A DNA stretch of 64,000 bases from Buttiauxella agrestis (lineage in GTDB: Bacteria > Pseudomonadota > Gammaproteobacteria > Enterobacterales > Enterobacteriaceae): assembly GCF_900446255.1 (NCBI RefSeq), contig NZ_UIGI01000001.1:186001-250000 (forward strand), in the 5' to 3' direction. Positions 47,612 to 57,035 of the stretch are shown here, piece after piece; within the stretch, counting starts at the first letter, position 1; the number at the start of each line of letters is the position of its first letter. Made by a program: the position numbers and the translations under genes. The notes under the pieces are model-generated. The model was given only the letters and a program-made list of their open reading frames with translations. It ran no database searches and was not told where the DNA came from.

Positions 47612-47636
47612 CGTATCTGGGATTTATTTACCCAGC

Positions 47637-48311
47637 TTACTTACCAAATAAACGCCGCGAATTATCCTCGATCTTCCCGGAAATGCGCCTTTTCTGCATA
47701 GTGCGCGTCCAGCTGACGGACAGCCCCGCCGCCGACAGCAATCGGTGATACTGCTCATCATCAAACGGCATATGCCACGCTGTAGCAATCGCTTCTGCCA
47801 CCGTCACATCACTCAGACGAGAAACCAGCTCCAGCGGTGATTCCGTCGATACATTTCCCGCCAAAACTACCCGATACAGCCAGCCGCAATAACCCGTTTC
47901 CTGCATCAAGGACGACATATCGTTAATGCCAAAATGGTAATTCAGCTTGTAGCACGGCGAACGCGGTTGCGTGACCTGAATCAGGGCGTCGCCCCAACGG
48001 AAAATATCGCCGATATAAACATCTTTTTCGGTCAGGCCTTCGGTCGATAAATTTTCACCATAGGCCGGAGCCGTAAATAGCTCTGCCTGCTCAGGGAATT
48101 CACGCGCCCAGTACGTGTAATGCTCACGTGGATAGTGGCACAACGCGCGATCTGGCCCACCGTGCACAACTTTTTCAGCCTGCTGATCGCCTTCCAGCCC
48201 AAGCTCAGTGAGTTTAAGTTCACCATCTACCTGATATTTGGCGATAGCGCTGGGTTTGCTGCCTTCGTATTCGCGGACTTTGCCAAGATAAACGTTTAGC
48301 GGATAGTGCAT
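47637..48311 (-). CDS. yiiM: YiiM, MOSC-domain protein
   Basis: 224 residues from the ATG at 48311 (MHYPLNVYLGKVREYEG), E. coli YiiM length, with GGGAGG 7 nt upstream; the frame's longer start at 48350 lies inside the sodA terminator. MOSC (molybdenum cofactor sulfurase C-terminal) fold with the conserved GLEGDQQAEKVVHGGPDRALCHY and the Cys in QPRSPCYKLN. E. coli YiiM acts in molybdenum-dependent 6-N-hydroxylaminopurine detoxification. The gene is 71 bp downstream of sodA on the same strand. Confidence 0.95.
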   Translation of the reverse strand: MHYPLNVYLGKVREYEGSKPSAIAKYQVDGELKLTELGLEGDQQAEKVVHGGPDRALCHYPREHYTYWAREFPEQAELFTAPAYGENLSTEGLTEKDVYIGDIFRWGDALIQVTQPRSPCYKLNYHFGINDMSSLMQETGYCGWLYRVVLAGNVSTESPLELVSRLSDVTVAEAIATAWHMPFDDEQYHRLLSAAGLSVSWTRTMQKRRISGKIEDNSRRLFGK

Positions 48312-48333
48312 CTGAACCTCCCTGCAACAGACA

Positions 48334-48359
48334 TAAAAAAAGCGAGCCATCAGGCTCGC
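48334..48359 (-). terminator. Intrinsic terminator of sodA
   Basis: On the minus strand GCGAGCC (rc of 48353-48359) pairs with GGCTCGC around a TGAT loop, then seven T residues. It lies 23 bp after the sodA stop and 23 bp before the yiiM start. Confidence 0.93.
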
Positions 48360-48381
48360 CTCTCGTCAGCTGCAATGCAAC

Positions 48382-49002
48382 TTATTTTTTAGCGGCAAAA
48401 CGTGTTGCTGCTTCGTCCCAGTTCACAACATCCCAGAATGCTTTGATGTAGTCAGGGCGACGGTTTTGGAATTTCAGGTAGTAAGCGTGTTCCCACACGT
48501 CCAGACCCACGATTGGGAAGCCGGAAACGCCAGAAACTGCTTCGCCCATCAACGGGCTGTCCTGGTTTGCAGTAGAAACGACAGCCAGTTTGTCACCTTT
48601 CAGAACCAGCCACGCCCAGCCGGAGCCGAAGCGAGTTGCTGCTGCTTTCTCAAATTCTGCTTTGAAGTTGTCAACGCTACCGAAATCACGCTCGATGGCA
48701 GCCTTCAGATCACCTTGCAGAGTGGTGCCAGTTTTCAGGCCTTTCCAGAAGAAGCTGTGGTTAGCGTGGCCGCCCGCGTTGTTACGCAGAACGGTTTTTT
48801 TGTCAGCTGGCAGTTGATCCAGTTTAGCGATCAGCTCTTCAACTGGCAGGCTTGCGAACTCTGGCAGAGATTCCAGCGCTGCATTCGCGTTGTTTACGTA
48901 CGCCTGGTGGTGTTTGCTGTGATGGATTTCCATCGTTTGCTTGTCGAAATGCGGTTCCAGTGCGTCGTATGCGTAAGGCAGGGATGGCAGGGTATAGCTC
49001 AT
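48382..49002 (-). CDS. sodA: Manganese superoxide dismutase SodA
   Basis: 206 residues, the E. coli length. Mn-SOD: His in [13 protein letters not shown] (His27 region), His in [10 protein letters not shown], Asp and His in [24 protein letters not shown]-type residues ([16 protein letters not shown]) typical of Mn-SOD are present. Cytosolic superoxide dismutation. GGAGTTAAG lies before the ATG. Upstream, a Fur-box match fits the known Fur control of sodA. Confidence 0.98.
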   Translation of the reverse strand: MSYTLPSLPYAYDALEPHFDKQTMEIHHSKHHQAYVNNANAALESLPEFASLPVEELIAKLDQLPADKKTVLRNNAGGHANHSFFWKGLKTGTTLQGDLKAAIERDFGSVDNFKAEFEKAAATRFGSGWAWLVLKGDKLAVVSTANQDSPLMGEAVSGVSGFPIVGLDVWEHAYYLKFQNRRPDYIKAFWDVVNWDEAATRFAAKK

Positions 49003-49090
49003 ATTCTTAACTCCTTGAAGGGGTAAAGTATCAACTGGCGCATATCTGTTAACGCCGCGTAATCAGTTGGTTCATTATAGTTAATTAAAT

Positions 49091-49109
49091 GATATTGAAA
49101 ATGATTATC
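49091..49109. promoter_or_regulatory. Fur box upstream of sodA
   Basis: GATATTGAAAATGATTATC matches the 19-bp Fur consensus at 16 of 19 positions. It lies 89-107 bp before the sodA start, in the 280-bp region divergent from the broken isomerase/rhaT unit. Confidence 0.75.
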
Positions 49110-49157
49110 AATGCCGTACTTTTTATAAGGTTATCACTTTTCATCATGATGGCGAAA

Positions 49158-49194
49158 ATGTGAGCATTGTCAGGCGGATAAATCGTTTTTTGCC
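49158..49194. promoter_or_regulatory. Possible CRP and RhaS site before the isomerase/rhaT remnant
   Basis: TGTGAGCATTGTCAGG (from 49160) is a partial CRP site, left half perfect. About 10 bp later CGTTTTTTGCCA resembles the TTTTTGCCA part of the RhaS half-site before rhaB. The order CRP then RhaS is that of the rhaB promoter. Weak by eye. Confidence 0.35.
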
Positions 49195-49282
49195 ACGCTG
49201 TTCAGAAACTGGCATTACGGCAAAGGCAGTGCAGCAAAATTAGGGTGATAGTCGGCGTTTCTTTGAATCCTGGAGCATCATC

Positions 49283-49682
49283 ATGTCGCTTAACGTCGCC
49301 CTTTTTGGTATTGGCCTTGATACTTACTGGCCGCAGTTTTCTGGTCTGGAACAACGTCTGACGGGTTACTTGCAGCAAATTGACCAGCGCCTCACGAAGC
49401 TTAATGCCACGGTGATCAACGGCGGCCTGATTGATAGCGTGGCCAAAGCCGATATTTTTGCCACGCACCTGCAAAGCCAACCGGTCGATGCCATCGTGCT
49501 TTATATCAGCACCTACGCGCTGAGTTCCACGGTTCTGCAGCTGGTACAAAAGATCAACAAGCCGGTGATTATCCTCGCCCTGCAACCCGAGCTGGGTTTG
49601 CCGTACGGGAAAATCCGCGACATGGCCGATCGTGGCGAACGCACCGGCGAATGGCTGGCCCATTGTCAGGCGTGTAGCGTGC
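49283..49682 (+). pseudogene. Truncated L-arabinose/L-fucose isomerase-like gene (5' part only)
   Basis: A good start (CTGGAGCATCATC before the ATG) opens a frame that reads MSLNVALFGIGLDTYWPQFS and continues with [20 protein letters not shown] and [18 protein letters not shown], the N-terminal third of AraA/FucI-like isomerase family proteins of about 450-500 residues. After CQACSV the sequence becomes rhaT in another frame, and the isomerase frame closes at 49738 after 18 unrelated codons. The join lies within GCGTGC at about 49677-49682. About two thirds of the gene is missing, including the metal site, so it should be inactive. Confidence 0.8.
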
Positions 49683-50174
49683 GGCATCTTCTCGGCGGGT
49701 ATGTCATTTGCGATGGACGCCGCAAAACCGATGCATGAAGCTGCCGCTGCGTTAGGTGTGGACCCGTTGTATGTCGCGCTGCCAAGTTACGTGATTATCA
49801 TGGGCGGTGGTGCGGTGATTAACCTCGGTTATTGCTTCATTCGACTGGCAAACATGAAGAGTTTGTCGATAAAAGCCGACTTCTCGCTGGCAAAACCGCT
49901 GATCATCAGCAATGTGTTATTCGCCGCGCTGGCCGGTTTAATGTGGTATCTGCAATTCTTCTTCTACGCCTGGGGCCACGCCAAAATCCCGGCACAATAC
50001 GACTACATGAGCTGGATGTTGCACATGAGCTTCTACGTGCTGTGTGGCGGGTTGGTTGGCTTGATCATGAAAGAGTGGAAATCAGCAGGCAGAAGGCCGG
50101 TTGGTGTATTGAGCATCGGTTGCGTGGTGATTATCATCGCTGCGAATATCGTCGGATTAGGCATGGCTGCGTAA
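49683..50174 (+). pseudogene. rhaT: Truncated rhaT, L-rhamnose:H+ symporter (3' half only)
   Basis: From [20 protein letters not shown] to GLGMAA at the end the frame matches the last about 164 of 344 residues of E. coli RhaT ([55 protein letters not shown]). The first half is gone and replaced by an isomerase-like gene fragment in another reading frame. An ORF can be opened at the ATG at 49632, but that start is out-of-frame isomerase sequence. The remaining part has five membrane segments and cannot be a functional ten-segment symporter. It ends directly before the convergent rhaR stop. Confidence 0.85.
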
Positions 50175-51023
50175 TTACGCTTCTACCGTGTACCGTTGAC
50201 GCCACATCCGTGGCGTCATCCCCGTTTCTTTCGTAAACACTACCGAAAAGTAATTACTGTCCTCAAAGCCGCAACGCGTGGCGACATCTCCAATCAACAG
50301 TTCACTATGACGCAGCAAATCCTGGGCCTGGCAAATCTTTAACTGGCGTAAATACTGGCTAATCGTCATGCCGGTTTGTTGGCGGAAGAACTGGCGCAAT
50401 TGGCGCTCTGCCACCTGATGCTGCTGGCAAAACTGCGACAGTTCAAAAGGCACATCGAGACTTTTTCCCAGGGCAGCCATCAGTAAATCGAGAGTTTCGT
50501 TGCTGTCAGGCCCGGCGGAGTCCTGAGATTGGTAACGGTGGCGACGCAGCAAAATACACAGTTGCAGAAACAGGCTTTCCGTCAAACATAACGACAGCGC
50601 ATCGGGCTTCACGCTTTCGTGTTCCAGTTGCGCGATTAACTGCCTTGCCTGCGCCATACCGTGGCTGCTCAGTCGCCAGCGCGGATCCTTCCCTGCCACC
50701 GTGGTGTTTTGCAGCAAATCCTTCCAGTCGACGTTCAGTTTCAACCGTTCCGGGCAGTAAATAATATTATGCAGCACCAGGCCGTTCACTGATTCGTAGC
50801 TGTGGCGATCTTCGGCACGAATGTAAAACAGGTCGCCGCAGGTTATGCGATAAGGGCGGTCATTGAGAATATGCAGGCCGTTGCCGCGCCACACCAGAAC
50901 CAGCTCGCAGAAATCATGGGTATGTTCGGCAAAGACGTTTTGCGGATAGCGGTCAGCCACCGCCACGGGCTGCGTGGCAGAGGCGAAAAAATCTGCTTTC
51001 TTGAGAACTAAATGACCCGCCAC
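50175..51023 (-). CDS. rhaR: RhaR, AraC-family activator of rhaSR (GTG start)
   Basis: 282 residues started at the GTG at 51023, with GAGG 7 nt upstream. N-terminal cupin sensor ([30 protein letters not shown]) and C-terminal AraC double helix-turn-helix ([39 protein letters not shown]). In E. coli RhaR responds to L-rhamnose and activates rhaSR. It lies 75 bp after rhaS on the same strand. A middle part (about 110-190) is less similar to E. coli than the ends. Confidence 0.95.
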   Translation of the reverse strand: MAGHLVLKKADFFASATQPVAVADRYPQNVFAEHTHDFCELVLVWRGNGLHILNDRPYRITCGDLFYIRAEDRHSYESVNGLVLHNIIYCPERLKLNVDWKDLLQNTTVAGKDPRWRLSSHGMAQARQLIAQLEHESVKPDALSLCLTESLFLQLCILLRRHRYQSQDSAGPDSNETLDLLMAALGKSLDVPFELSQFCQQHQVAERQLRQFFRQQTGMTISQYLRQLKICQAQDLLRHSELLIGDVATRCGFEDSNYFSVVFTKETGMTPRMWRQRYTVEA

Positions 51024-51098
51024 CGTGATGCCTCAAAAACCGAAAGAATCAGAAAGTATTGGCTTTTTTGGCTAAAAAAACGGTGACTGCCTTCGCGA

Positions 51099-51935
51099 TT
51101 ACTGAAGTTGCGTGTCGCGCCCCTGGCGAATCTCACGCGGGGACCAGGAAAACTCACGCTTAAAAAGCGTCGAAAAATGGTTACTGTCGCCAAAACCGCA
51201 CTGGAAGGCGATTTCCGTCACGCTCTCCTCGCCATGGCGCAGCAAATGACGCGCTTTCATCAGGCGCAAACGGTTGAGATAACGCTGCGGCGTCATGCCG
51301 GTTTGCTGTTTAAGCTGCCGATGCAACGTGCGCAAGGAAAGAGTGAATTGCGAGGCTAACTGTTCCCAACAAATATCCTCGGCAAAATGGTCTTCCAGCC
51401 ACGCCATCAGTTGATTTAAGCGGCCTTCCGAATTGCTTGCGCCTTCCATCATGCTGCCTTTACGCAGCAAGACCAGAAGCTGCATAAACAGAATTTCACG
51501 GTTGGCGACGGCGTGCGTGTCTGCCGCTTCGCCAATGTGCTCAAACTGATCAATCAGACCACGTACCTGTTGCAGCACCGGCTGGTTCACGCGCCAGTGC
51601 GACGGATAATTGCCGTCTTGTTCCTGCGGCAGCAACTTATCGAGACCGGATAAAAAGCAAAACGCATCCGGGGCGCGATACAGAATATTGGTCAGGCACA
51701 GATTTTCGGTGTGCTCGTACAAATGACGGTCGTGGTCACGGACAAAGCAGACTGAACCGCCGCTCAATGTGTATGGCTGGCCGTTAAAAACGTGCGTTCC
51801 AGTGCCATGTTCCACAATAACAATTTCATAAAAATCATGATGATGTTCAGGGAATGCAGCCTGGGGTAAGCGCGGCTCAATTGCCACGGATGAATGTCCA
51901 GATGGGAAAAAGTCAAAACCATGTAATACCGTCAT
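51099..51935 (-). CDS. rhaS: RhaS, AraC-family activator of rhaBAD
   Basis: 278 residues from the ATG at 51935 ([25 protein letters not shown]), the E. coli length; GGGGG lies 5-6 nt upstream of that ATG. Cupin sensor with [18 protein letters not shown] and AraC DNA-binding half ([36 protein letters not shown] and [20 protein letters not shown]). In E. coli it activates rhaBAD and rhaT with L-rhamnose. Divergent from rhaB with a 300-bp control region between them. Confidence 0.96.
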   Translation of the reverse strand: MTVLHGFDFFPSGHSSVAIEPRLPQAAFPEHHHDFYEIVIVEHGTGTHVFNGQPYTLSGGSVCFVRDHDRHLYEHTENLCLTNILYRAPDAFCFLSGLDKLLPQEQDGNYPSHWRVNQPVLQQVRGLIDQFEHIGEAADTHAVANREILFMQLLVLLRKGSMMEGASNSEGRLNQLMAWLEDHFAEDICWEQLASQFTLSLRTLHRQLKQQTGMTPQRYLNRLRLMKARHLLRHGEESVTEIAFQCGFGDSNHFSTLFKREFSWSPREIRQGRDTQLQ

Positions 51936-52109
51936 CATTACCCCCAAGCTTTTTTAACATTGCCTGATAGTAGGTAACGATTCTCATCTGCACCTTAAAG
52001 TTTCGACACGAAATCAGTTAAAACTTGCTCGTTTTTTAAGAACGGGCGGGAATTATCAGGAAATGCGGAGAGCGTCACAGGGCGGCTTTATGGGTGATAA
52101 ACATGAATC

Positions 52110-52125
52110 TGTGACATCACTCACG
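52110..52125. promoter_or_regulatory. CRP site in the rhaS-rhaB region
   Basis: TGTGACATCACTCACG, perfect TGTGA left half and 4 of 5 in the right. It is directly upstream of the RhaS site, as in the E. coli rhaBAD promoter. Confidence 0.75.
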
Positions 52126-52128
52126 TTC

Positions 52129-52180
52129 ACCTTTGCCTTTTTGCCAACGGCTGGTAGGCACTGTCAGTGTCGAGAAGGTG
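52129..52180. promoter_or_regulatory. RhaS operator of rhaBAD
   Basis: ACCTTTGCCTTTTTGCC (52129-52145) and TGTCAGTGTCGAGAAGG (52162-52178) stand 16 bp apart, matching the two 17-bp RhaS half-sites of E. coli (CATCTTTCCCTGGTTGCC and CAGTAACGAGAAGGTCGC). It is 58-107 bp before the rhaB start. The rest of the 300-bp spacer, toward rhaS, holds presumably the RhaR sites; not resolved. Confidence 0.7.
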
Positions 52181-52235
52181 GACGACGGCGTTACTTTTTA
52201 GAGTGGGGGCAATTAATTTAGCAAGGACCCCCAAA

Positions 52236-53708
52236 ATGACTCTACGCCATAGTGTTGCGGTAGACCTGGGCGCATCAAGCGGCCGTGTCATGCTGGCGCG
52301 TTTTGATAGCGACACTCGCAGTATCTGCCTGCGCGAAATTCATCGTTTCACTAACTGCTTAAAACTGGCCGAAGCTTCCACCGTCTGGGACGTCGACGCG
52401 CTGGAAGATGAAATCCGTACCGGCCTGCAAAAAGCCTGTGACGAAGGCATTTCTATCGACAGCATCGGCATCGACACCTGGGGTGTGGATTACGTGCTGA
52501 TTGACCGCGAAGGCAAACGCGTCGGGCAGCCCATTTCCTACCGCGACAGCCGTACCGATGGCGTCATGGACACCGCGTTTAAGCAGTTGGGGCGTGAAGA
52601 TATTTACCGCCGCACCGGCATTCAATTCCTGCCATTTAACACGCTCTATCAGTTCCGTGCACTGGTGGAACAGCAGCCGGAACTGATCGATAACGTCGAG
52701 CACGCCCTGTTGATCCCGGACTATTTCTGCTTCCGCCTGACTGGCGCACTGAACTGGGAATATACCAACGCGACCACCACGCAACTGGTGAATATCAACA
52801 GCGACAACTGGGATGAAACGCTGCTCGACTGGGCGGGCGTGCCGCATAAATGGTTCGGCACACCGACGCATCCGGGCAACGTCATCGGCCAGTGGATTTG
52901 CCGTGAAGGCAACAAAATCCCGGTGGTTTCGGTTGCCACGCATGACACCGCCAGCGCGGTGATTGGTGCTCCGCTGAAAGACAAAGATGCCGCGTATCTC
53001 TCTTCCGGCACCTGGTCGCTGATGGGTTTTGAGAGCAAAACGCCTTATGCCAATAGCGCGGCGCTGGCCGCCAACATCACCAACGAAGGTGGTGCGGAAG
53101 GGCGCTATCGGGTACTGAAAAACATTATGGGCCTGTGGCTATTGCAGCGCGTGACCCGCGAACTGGGCATCACCGATCTGTCAGATCTTATCGATCGTAC
53201 CAGACAAACTCCGGCCTGCCGTTTTGTGATCAACCCGAACGACGATCGTTTTATTAATCCGGAAAGCATGAGCCGCGAAATTCAGGCAGCGTGTCGCGAA
53301 AGCAACCAGCCGGTGCCGTTCACCGACAACGAACTGGCGCGCTGCATTTTCGACAGCCTGGCGCTGCTGTATGCCAAAACGCTGTCAGAACTCGCCACCG
53401 TCCGTGGCCGCCCGTTTAGCTGCCTGCACATTGTCGGTGGCGGTAGCCAGAACGCCTTACTCAATCAGCTATGCGCCGATGCCTGCGGTATTCCGGTGTT
53501 CGCCGGGCCGATTGAAGCCTCAACGCTCGGCAATATCGGCTGCCAGTTAATGGCGCTGGACGAAATCACTGATGTCGATGACTTCCGCAAAGTTGTCGCC
53601 GCCAACTATGAACTGAAATCTTTTTCCCCCGAAACAGAAAGCGAAATTGCCCGCTATATCGCGCAGTTTCCGCTGAACATTCAAACACGAAAGGAGTTTT
53701 GCGCATGA
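52236..53708 (+). CDS. rhaB: L-rhamnulose kinase RhaB
   Basis: 490 residues from the ATG at 52236 (E. coli 489), preceded by AAGGACCCCCAAA. FGGY-family kinase: [18 protein letters not shown] (phosphate 1), [31 protein letters not shown] and [12 protein letters not shown] are all conserved. Phosphorylates L-rhamnulose to L-rhamnulose-1-phosphate in the cytosol. First gene of rhaBAD, under CRP and RhaS. The stop overlaps the rhaA start by 4 nt. Confidence 0.98.
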   Translation: MTLRHSVAVDLGASSGRVMLARFDSDTRSICLREIHRFTNCLKLAEASTVWDVDALEDEIRTGLQKACDEGISIDSIGIDTWGVDYVLIDREGKRVGQPISYRDSRTDGVMDTAFKQLGREDIYRRTGIQFLPFNTLYQFRALVEQQPELIDNVEHALLIPDYFCFRLTGALNWEYTNATTTQLVNINSDNWDETLLDWAGVPHKWFGTPTHPGNVIGQWICREGNKIPVVSVATHDTASAVIGAPLKDKDAAYLSSGTWSLMGFESKTPYANSAALAANITNEGGAEGRYRVLKNIMGLWLLQRVTRELGITDLSDLIDRTRQTPACRFVINPNDDRFINPESMSREIQAACRESNQPVPFTDNELARCIFDSLALLYAKTLSELATVRGRPFSCLHIVGGGSQNALLNQLCADACGIPVFAGPIEASTLGNIGCQLMALDEITDVDDFRKVVAANYELKSFSPETESEIARYIAQFPLNIQTRKEFCA

Positions 53709-54964
53709 CCACATCTCTTGAAACAGCCTGGGAACTGGCGAAACAGCGCTTTGCTGCTGTCGGTGTTGATGTTGAAGCCGCACTGCAACAGCTCGACCGT
53801 TTACCGGTTTCTATGCACTGCTGGCAGGGCGATGACGTTGCCGGATTTGAAAACCCGGAAGGCGCGCTGAGCGGCGGGATTCAGGCGACGGGCAATTACC
53901 CGGGTAAAGCGCGCAATGCCGCTGAATTACGCTCGGATCTGGAACGCGCATTAAGCCTGATTCCTGGGCCAAAACGCCTGAATCTGCACGCGATTTATCT
54001 GGAGTCTGAACAGCCGGTTTCCCGCGACAAAATCAAACCAGAACATTTTAAAAACTGGGTTGAGTGGGCGAAAACCAACAAACTAGGGCTGGATTTTAAC
54101 CCGTCTTGTTTCTCGCACCCGTTAAGCGCCGACGGTTTTACGCTTTCGCACGCTAATGATGAAATCCGCCAGTTCTGGATTGACCACGTTAAGGCCAGCC
54201 GCAAAGTGTCCGCGTACTTCGGCGAACAATTGGGCACGCCGTCAGTCATGAACATCTGGATCCCGGATGGCATGAAAGACATCACCGTTGACCGACTGGC
54301 CCCGCGCCAGCGTTTAGTCGCCGCCCTTGATGAAGCGATGAGCGAAAAACTCAATCCGCAACACCACATCGACGCGGTAGAAAGCAAACTGTTCGGTATC
54401 GGTGCGGAAAGCTACACCGTCGGCTCCAACGAATTCTATTTTGGTTACGCGACCAGCCGCCAGACCGCACTGTGTCTGGATGCGGGCCACTTCCATCCGA
54501 CCGAAGTTATCTCCGACAAAATCTCCAGCGCCATGTTGTATGTGCCGCGCCTGCTGCTGCATGTGAGCCGTCCGGTGCGTTGGGACAGCGACCACGTGGT
54601 GCTGCTGGATGATGAAACTCAGGCGATCGCCAGCGAGATTATTCGCCACGATCTGTTCGATCGTGTGCACATCGGCCTGGATTTCTTCGACGCCTCCATT
54701 AACCGCATCGCCGCGTGGGTTATCGGCACGCGCAATATGAAGAAAGCGCTGCTGCGTGCGCTGCTTGAGCCAACTGAAACCCTGCGCCAGCTCGAGCTGG
54801 AAGGCGATTACACCGCGCGTCTGGCATTGCTTGAAGAGCAAAAATCGCTGCCCTGGGCGGCGGTCTGGGAAATGTACTGCCAGCGCAACGACACGCCGGT
54901 TGATGCCCAGTGGCTGAAAACAGTGCGGACTTATGAAAAAGACGTGTTGAGCCAACGCGCTTAA
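53705..54964 (+). CDS. rhaA: L-rhamnose isomerase RhaA
   Basis: 419 residues, the E. coli length. TIM-barrel metal isomerase converting L-rhamnose to L-rhamnulose. Starts [23 protein letters not shown]; metal and substrate region [23 protein letters not shown] and [15 protein letters not shown] (His and Asp ligands), [14 protein letters not shown] and [20 protein letters not shown] are conserved. Its ATG overlaps the rhaB TGA (ATGA). Second gene of the operon. Confidence 0.98.
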   Translation: MTTSLETAWELAKQRFAAVGVDVEAALQQLDRLPVSMHCWQGDDVAGFENPEGALSGGIQATGNYPGKARNAAELRSDLERALSLIPGPKRLNLHAIYLESEQPVSRDKIKPEHFKNWVEWAKTNKLGLDFNPSCFSHPLSADGFTLSHANDEIRQFWIDHVKASRKVSAYFGEQLGTPSVMNIWIPDGMKDITVDRLAPRQRLVAALDEAMSEKLNPQHHIDAVESKLFGIGAESYTVGSNEFYFGYATSRQTALCLDAGHFHPTEVISDKISSAMLYVPRLLLHVSRPVRWDSDHVVLLDDETQAIASEIIRHDLFDRVHIGLDFFDASINRIAAWVIGTRNMKKALLRALLEPTETLRQLELEGDYTARLALLEEQKSLPWAAVWEMYCQRNDTPVDAQWLKTVRTYEKDVLSQRA

Positions 54965-55000
54965 CCACCCTCATCCCAACCTTCTCCCTGAGGGAGAAGG
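54965..55000 (+). repeat. CTCCC/GGGAG hairpin repeat between rhaA and rhaD
   Basis: ACCCTCATCCCAACCTTCTC with a 9-bp stem CCTTCTCCC/GGGAGAAGG at 54980-55000. Same family as the hairpin after mtlA. It starts next to the rhaA stop and probably protects rhaBA mRNA. Confidence 0.65.
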
Positions 55001-55032
55001 GGAAAAATGAACACAACAGGAACCACAAGACT

Positions 55033-55857
55033 ATGCAGAACATCCTTAACGCCTGGTTTGTAGAAGGCATGATCAAAGCAACGAGCGACGCCTGGCTGAA
55101 AGGCTGGGACGAGCGCAATGGCGGCAACATCACCATGCGTCTGGATGAAGCGGATATCACGCCATTCCAGGCTGAATTCCACGCCGCTCCGCGTTATATC
55201 GCCCTAAGCCAGCCGATGCCTGAACTGGCGAACACGCCGTTCATCGTGACCGGTTCCGGCAAATTCTTCCGTAACGTGCAGCTCGACCCGGCAGCAAATA
55301 TTGGCGTGGTGAAAGTGGACAATCGCGGTACGGGCTACCACATTTTGTGGGGGCTGGAGAACGAAGCGGTGCCGACTTCGGAACTGGCTTCGCATTTCCA
55401 GTCACACAGCGTGCGTATCAAAATCACCGGCGGAAAAGATCGCGTCATTATGCATTGCCACGCCACCAACCTGATTGCCCTGACGTACGTGCTGGAAAAC
55501 ACGACCGACGTGATTACCCGCAAATTGTGGGAAGGCAGCACCGAGTGTCTGGTGGTGTTCCCGGACGGCGTGGGCATTCTGCCGTGGATGGTACCGGGCA
55601 CCGATGAAATTGGCACGGCGACCGCTGGCGAGATGACAAAACATTCGCTGGTGTTGTGGCCGTTCCACGGGGTATTCGGTAGCGGCCCGACGCTTGATGA
55701 AGCGTTTGGTCTTATTGATACCGCCGAGAAGTCTGCCGAAGTATTGGTAAAAGTCATTTCGATGGGTGGCATGAAACAAACCATTTCTCGTGATGAGCTT
55801 ATCGCGCTCGGCAAGCGTTTTGGTGTCACCCCATTAGCCAGTGCTTTAGAGCTTTAA
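55033..55857 (+). CDS. rhaD: L-rhamnulose-1-phosphate aldolase RhaD
   Basis: 274 residues, the E. coli length. Class II zinc aldolase that splits rhamnulose-1-phosphate into DHAP and L-lactaldehyde. The zinc ligands His141 and His143 (MHCHATN) and His212 (FHGVFG) and the catalytic Glu117 (TSELASH) fall at the same numbers as in E. coli RhaD. CAGGAACCACAAGACT precedes the ATG. Third catabolic gene, 68 bp after rhaA behind the hairpin. Confidence 0.98.
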   Translation: MQNILNAWFVEGMIKATSDAWLKGWDERNGGNITMRLDEADITPFQAEFHAAPRYIALSQPMPELANTPFIVTGSGKFFRNVQLDPAANIGVVKVDNRGTGYHILWGLENEAVPTSELASHFQSHSVRIKITGGKDRVIMHCHATNLIALTYVLENTTDVITRKLWEGSTECLVVFPDGVGILPWMVPGTDEIGTATAGEMTKHSLVLWPFHGVFGSGPTLDEAFGLIDTAEKSAEVLVKVISMGGMKQTISRDELIALGKRFGVTPLASALEL

Positions 55858-55865
55858 GTCGTAAA

Positions 55866-55891
55866 CATAGAGCGGGTTAACCCGCTCTATG
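55866..55891 (+). other. Perfect 26-bp palindrome after rhaD
   Basis: CATAGAGCGGGTT followed by its exact complement, 8 bp after the rhaD stop. As RNA it forms a stem of ten or more pairs with a GTTAAC loop. No T run follows on the plus strand (GACAAAAATAAAAAA), so it is more probably an mRNA-stabilising or partial attenuating hairpin between rhaD and the ABC genes than a full terminator. Confidence 0.75.
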
Positions 55892-55940
55892 ACAAAAATA
55901 AAAAACACCTGCAAACCCTACATACATCGGAGTACAAGCA

Positions 55941-56933
55941 ATGAAAACTAAAGCAATATTAGGTTGTACGCTCACCGTTGTCGCACTGGCTCTGTCCAGC
56001 TCTGCCCTTGCTGAAGTGAAAATCGCGCTGGTGGCGAAATCCCTCGGGAATGGTTTCTTTGAAGCAGCAAACGTCGGGGCGCAGGAAGCCGCCAAAGAGT
56101 TGGGGGATGTAAAAGTTATTTATACTGGCCCCACGACGACAACCGCCGAAGCACAAATTGAAGTTCTCAACGGCTTGATCGCTCAGGGTGTTGATGCCAT
56201 TGCTATTTCTGCCAATGACCCTGACGCGCTGGTTCCGGTGCTGAAAAAGGCCATGCAGCGCGGCATTAAAGTGGTTTCATGGGATTCCGGCGTGGCAAAA
56301 GAGGGCCGCCAGATTCACCTTAATCCTTCCAATAACGCGTTGATTGGCGAAACCAACGTCAAGCTGGCGGCTGATGCTTTAAAAGCGATGAATCTGGAAA
56401 AGGGTGATGTCGCGATTCTGAGCGCAACACCCACCTCAACTAACCAGAATATCTGGATTGCTGAGATGAAAAAGGTGCTGCCGAAATACCCTTCCGTGAA
56501 CCTGGTGACGGTCGCTTATGGCGATGATCTGTCTGATAAAAGCTACCGTGAAACCGTCGGCCTGTTGAAATCCTACCCGGATTTAAAAGTGATAGTCTCG
56601 CCGTCGTCCGTCGGGATTGTTGCCGCGGCGCAAGCGGTGAAAGACCAGGGCAAAATCGGCAAAGTTTATGTGACGGGCCTGGGTTTACCGTCTGAAATGG
56701 CGGGTGCGGTGAAATCTGGCGCGTCGAAAAGTTTTGCTATCTGGAACCCGATTGATTTGGGTTACGCCGCCACGTATCTGGCGGACGATTTAGTGAAAGG
56801 GACGGCGACCAAAACCGAAGCCAGCATGGGCAAACTGGGCAAAGTGAAGCTGGATGCCGACGGCAGCGGCGCGATGGCTGAGCCGTTTGTTTACGATGCC
56901 AGCAACATCGATAAATTCTCCAAAATATTCTGA
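55941..56933 (+). CDS. Sugar ABC importer substrate-binding protein (rhamnose type)
   Basis: 330 residues. Signal peptide 1-24 (MKTKAILGCTLTVVALALSSSALA), then a periplasmic binding protein of the ribose/AI-2 type (VKIALVAKSLGNGFFEAANVGAQ, LIAQGVDAIAISANDPDALVP, VVSWDSGVAKEGRQIHLNPSNN). Delivers a sugar to the permeases downstream. Such proteins are known for L-rhamnose in rhizobia (RhaSPTQ) and for AI-2 (LsrB); the position behind rhaBAD and the absence of lsrK/lsrF-type genes favour rhamnose. ATCGGAGTACAAGC precedes the ATG. Confidence 0.85.
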   Translation: MKTKAILGCTLTVVALALSSSALAEVKIALVAKSLGNGFFEAANVGAQEAAKELGDVKVIYTGPTTTTAEAQIEVLNGLIAQGVDAIAISANDPDALVPVLKKAMQRGIKVVSWDSGVAKEGRQIHLNPSNNALIGETNVKLAADALKAMNLEKGDVAILSATPTSTNQNIWIAEMKKVLPKYPSVNLVTVAYGDDLSDKSYRETVGLLKSYPDLKVIVSPSSVGIVAAAQAVKDQGKIGKVYVTGLGLPSEMAGAVKSGASKSFAIWNPIDLGYAATYLADDLVKGTATKTEASMGKLGKVKLDADGSGAMAEPFVYDASNIDKFSKIF

Positions 56934-56940
56934 TTGGGTA

Positions 56941-57015
56941 TTGGCGGGTGACGCTTTGCTTACCCGCCCTACAAAGGCCAAACGTAGGGTGGATAAGCGT
57001 TCGCGCCATCCACCA
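56941..57015. repeat. REP-like pair (BIME) between the binding protein and ATPase genes
   Basis: GGCGGGTGACGCTTTGCTTA with CCCGCCCTACA, then ACGTAGGGTGGATAAGCGTT with CGCGCCATCCACC in the opposite orientation. A repeat directly after the binding-protein gene is typical; it lets that gene be expressed more than the membrane components. Confidence 0.75.
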
Positions 57016-57035
57016 TTTTGGATGGGGAATTTACC

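Noticed and set aside
49632..50174. 180-codon frame as an intact small membrane protein
   Set aside because: Only the part from about 49683 is RhaT; the first 16 codons are out-of-frame isomerase sequence, so the frame is a remnant and not a designed gene.
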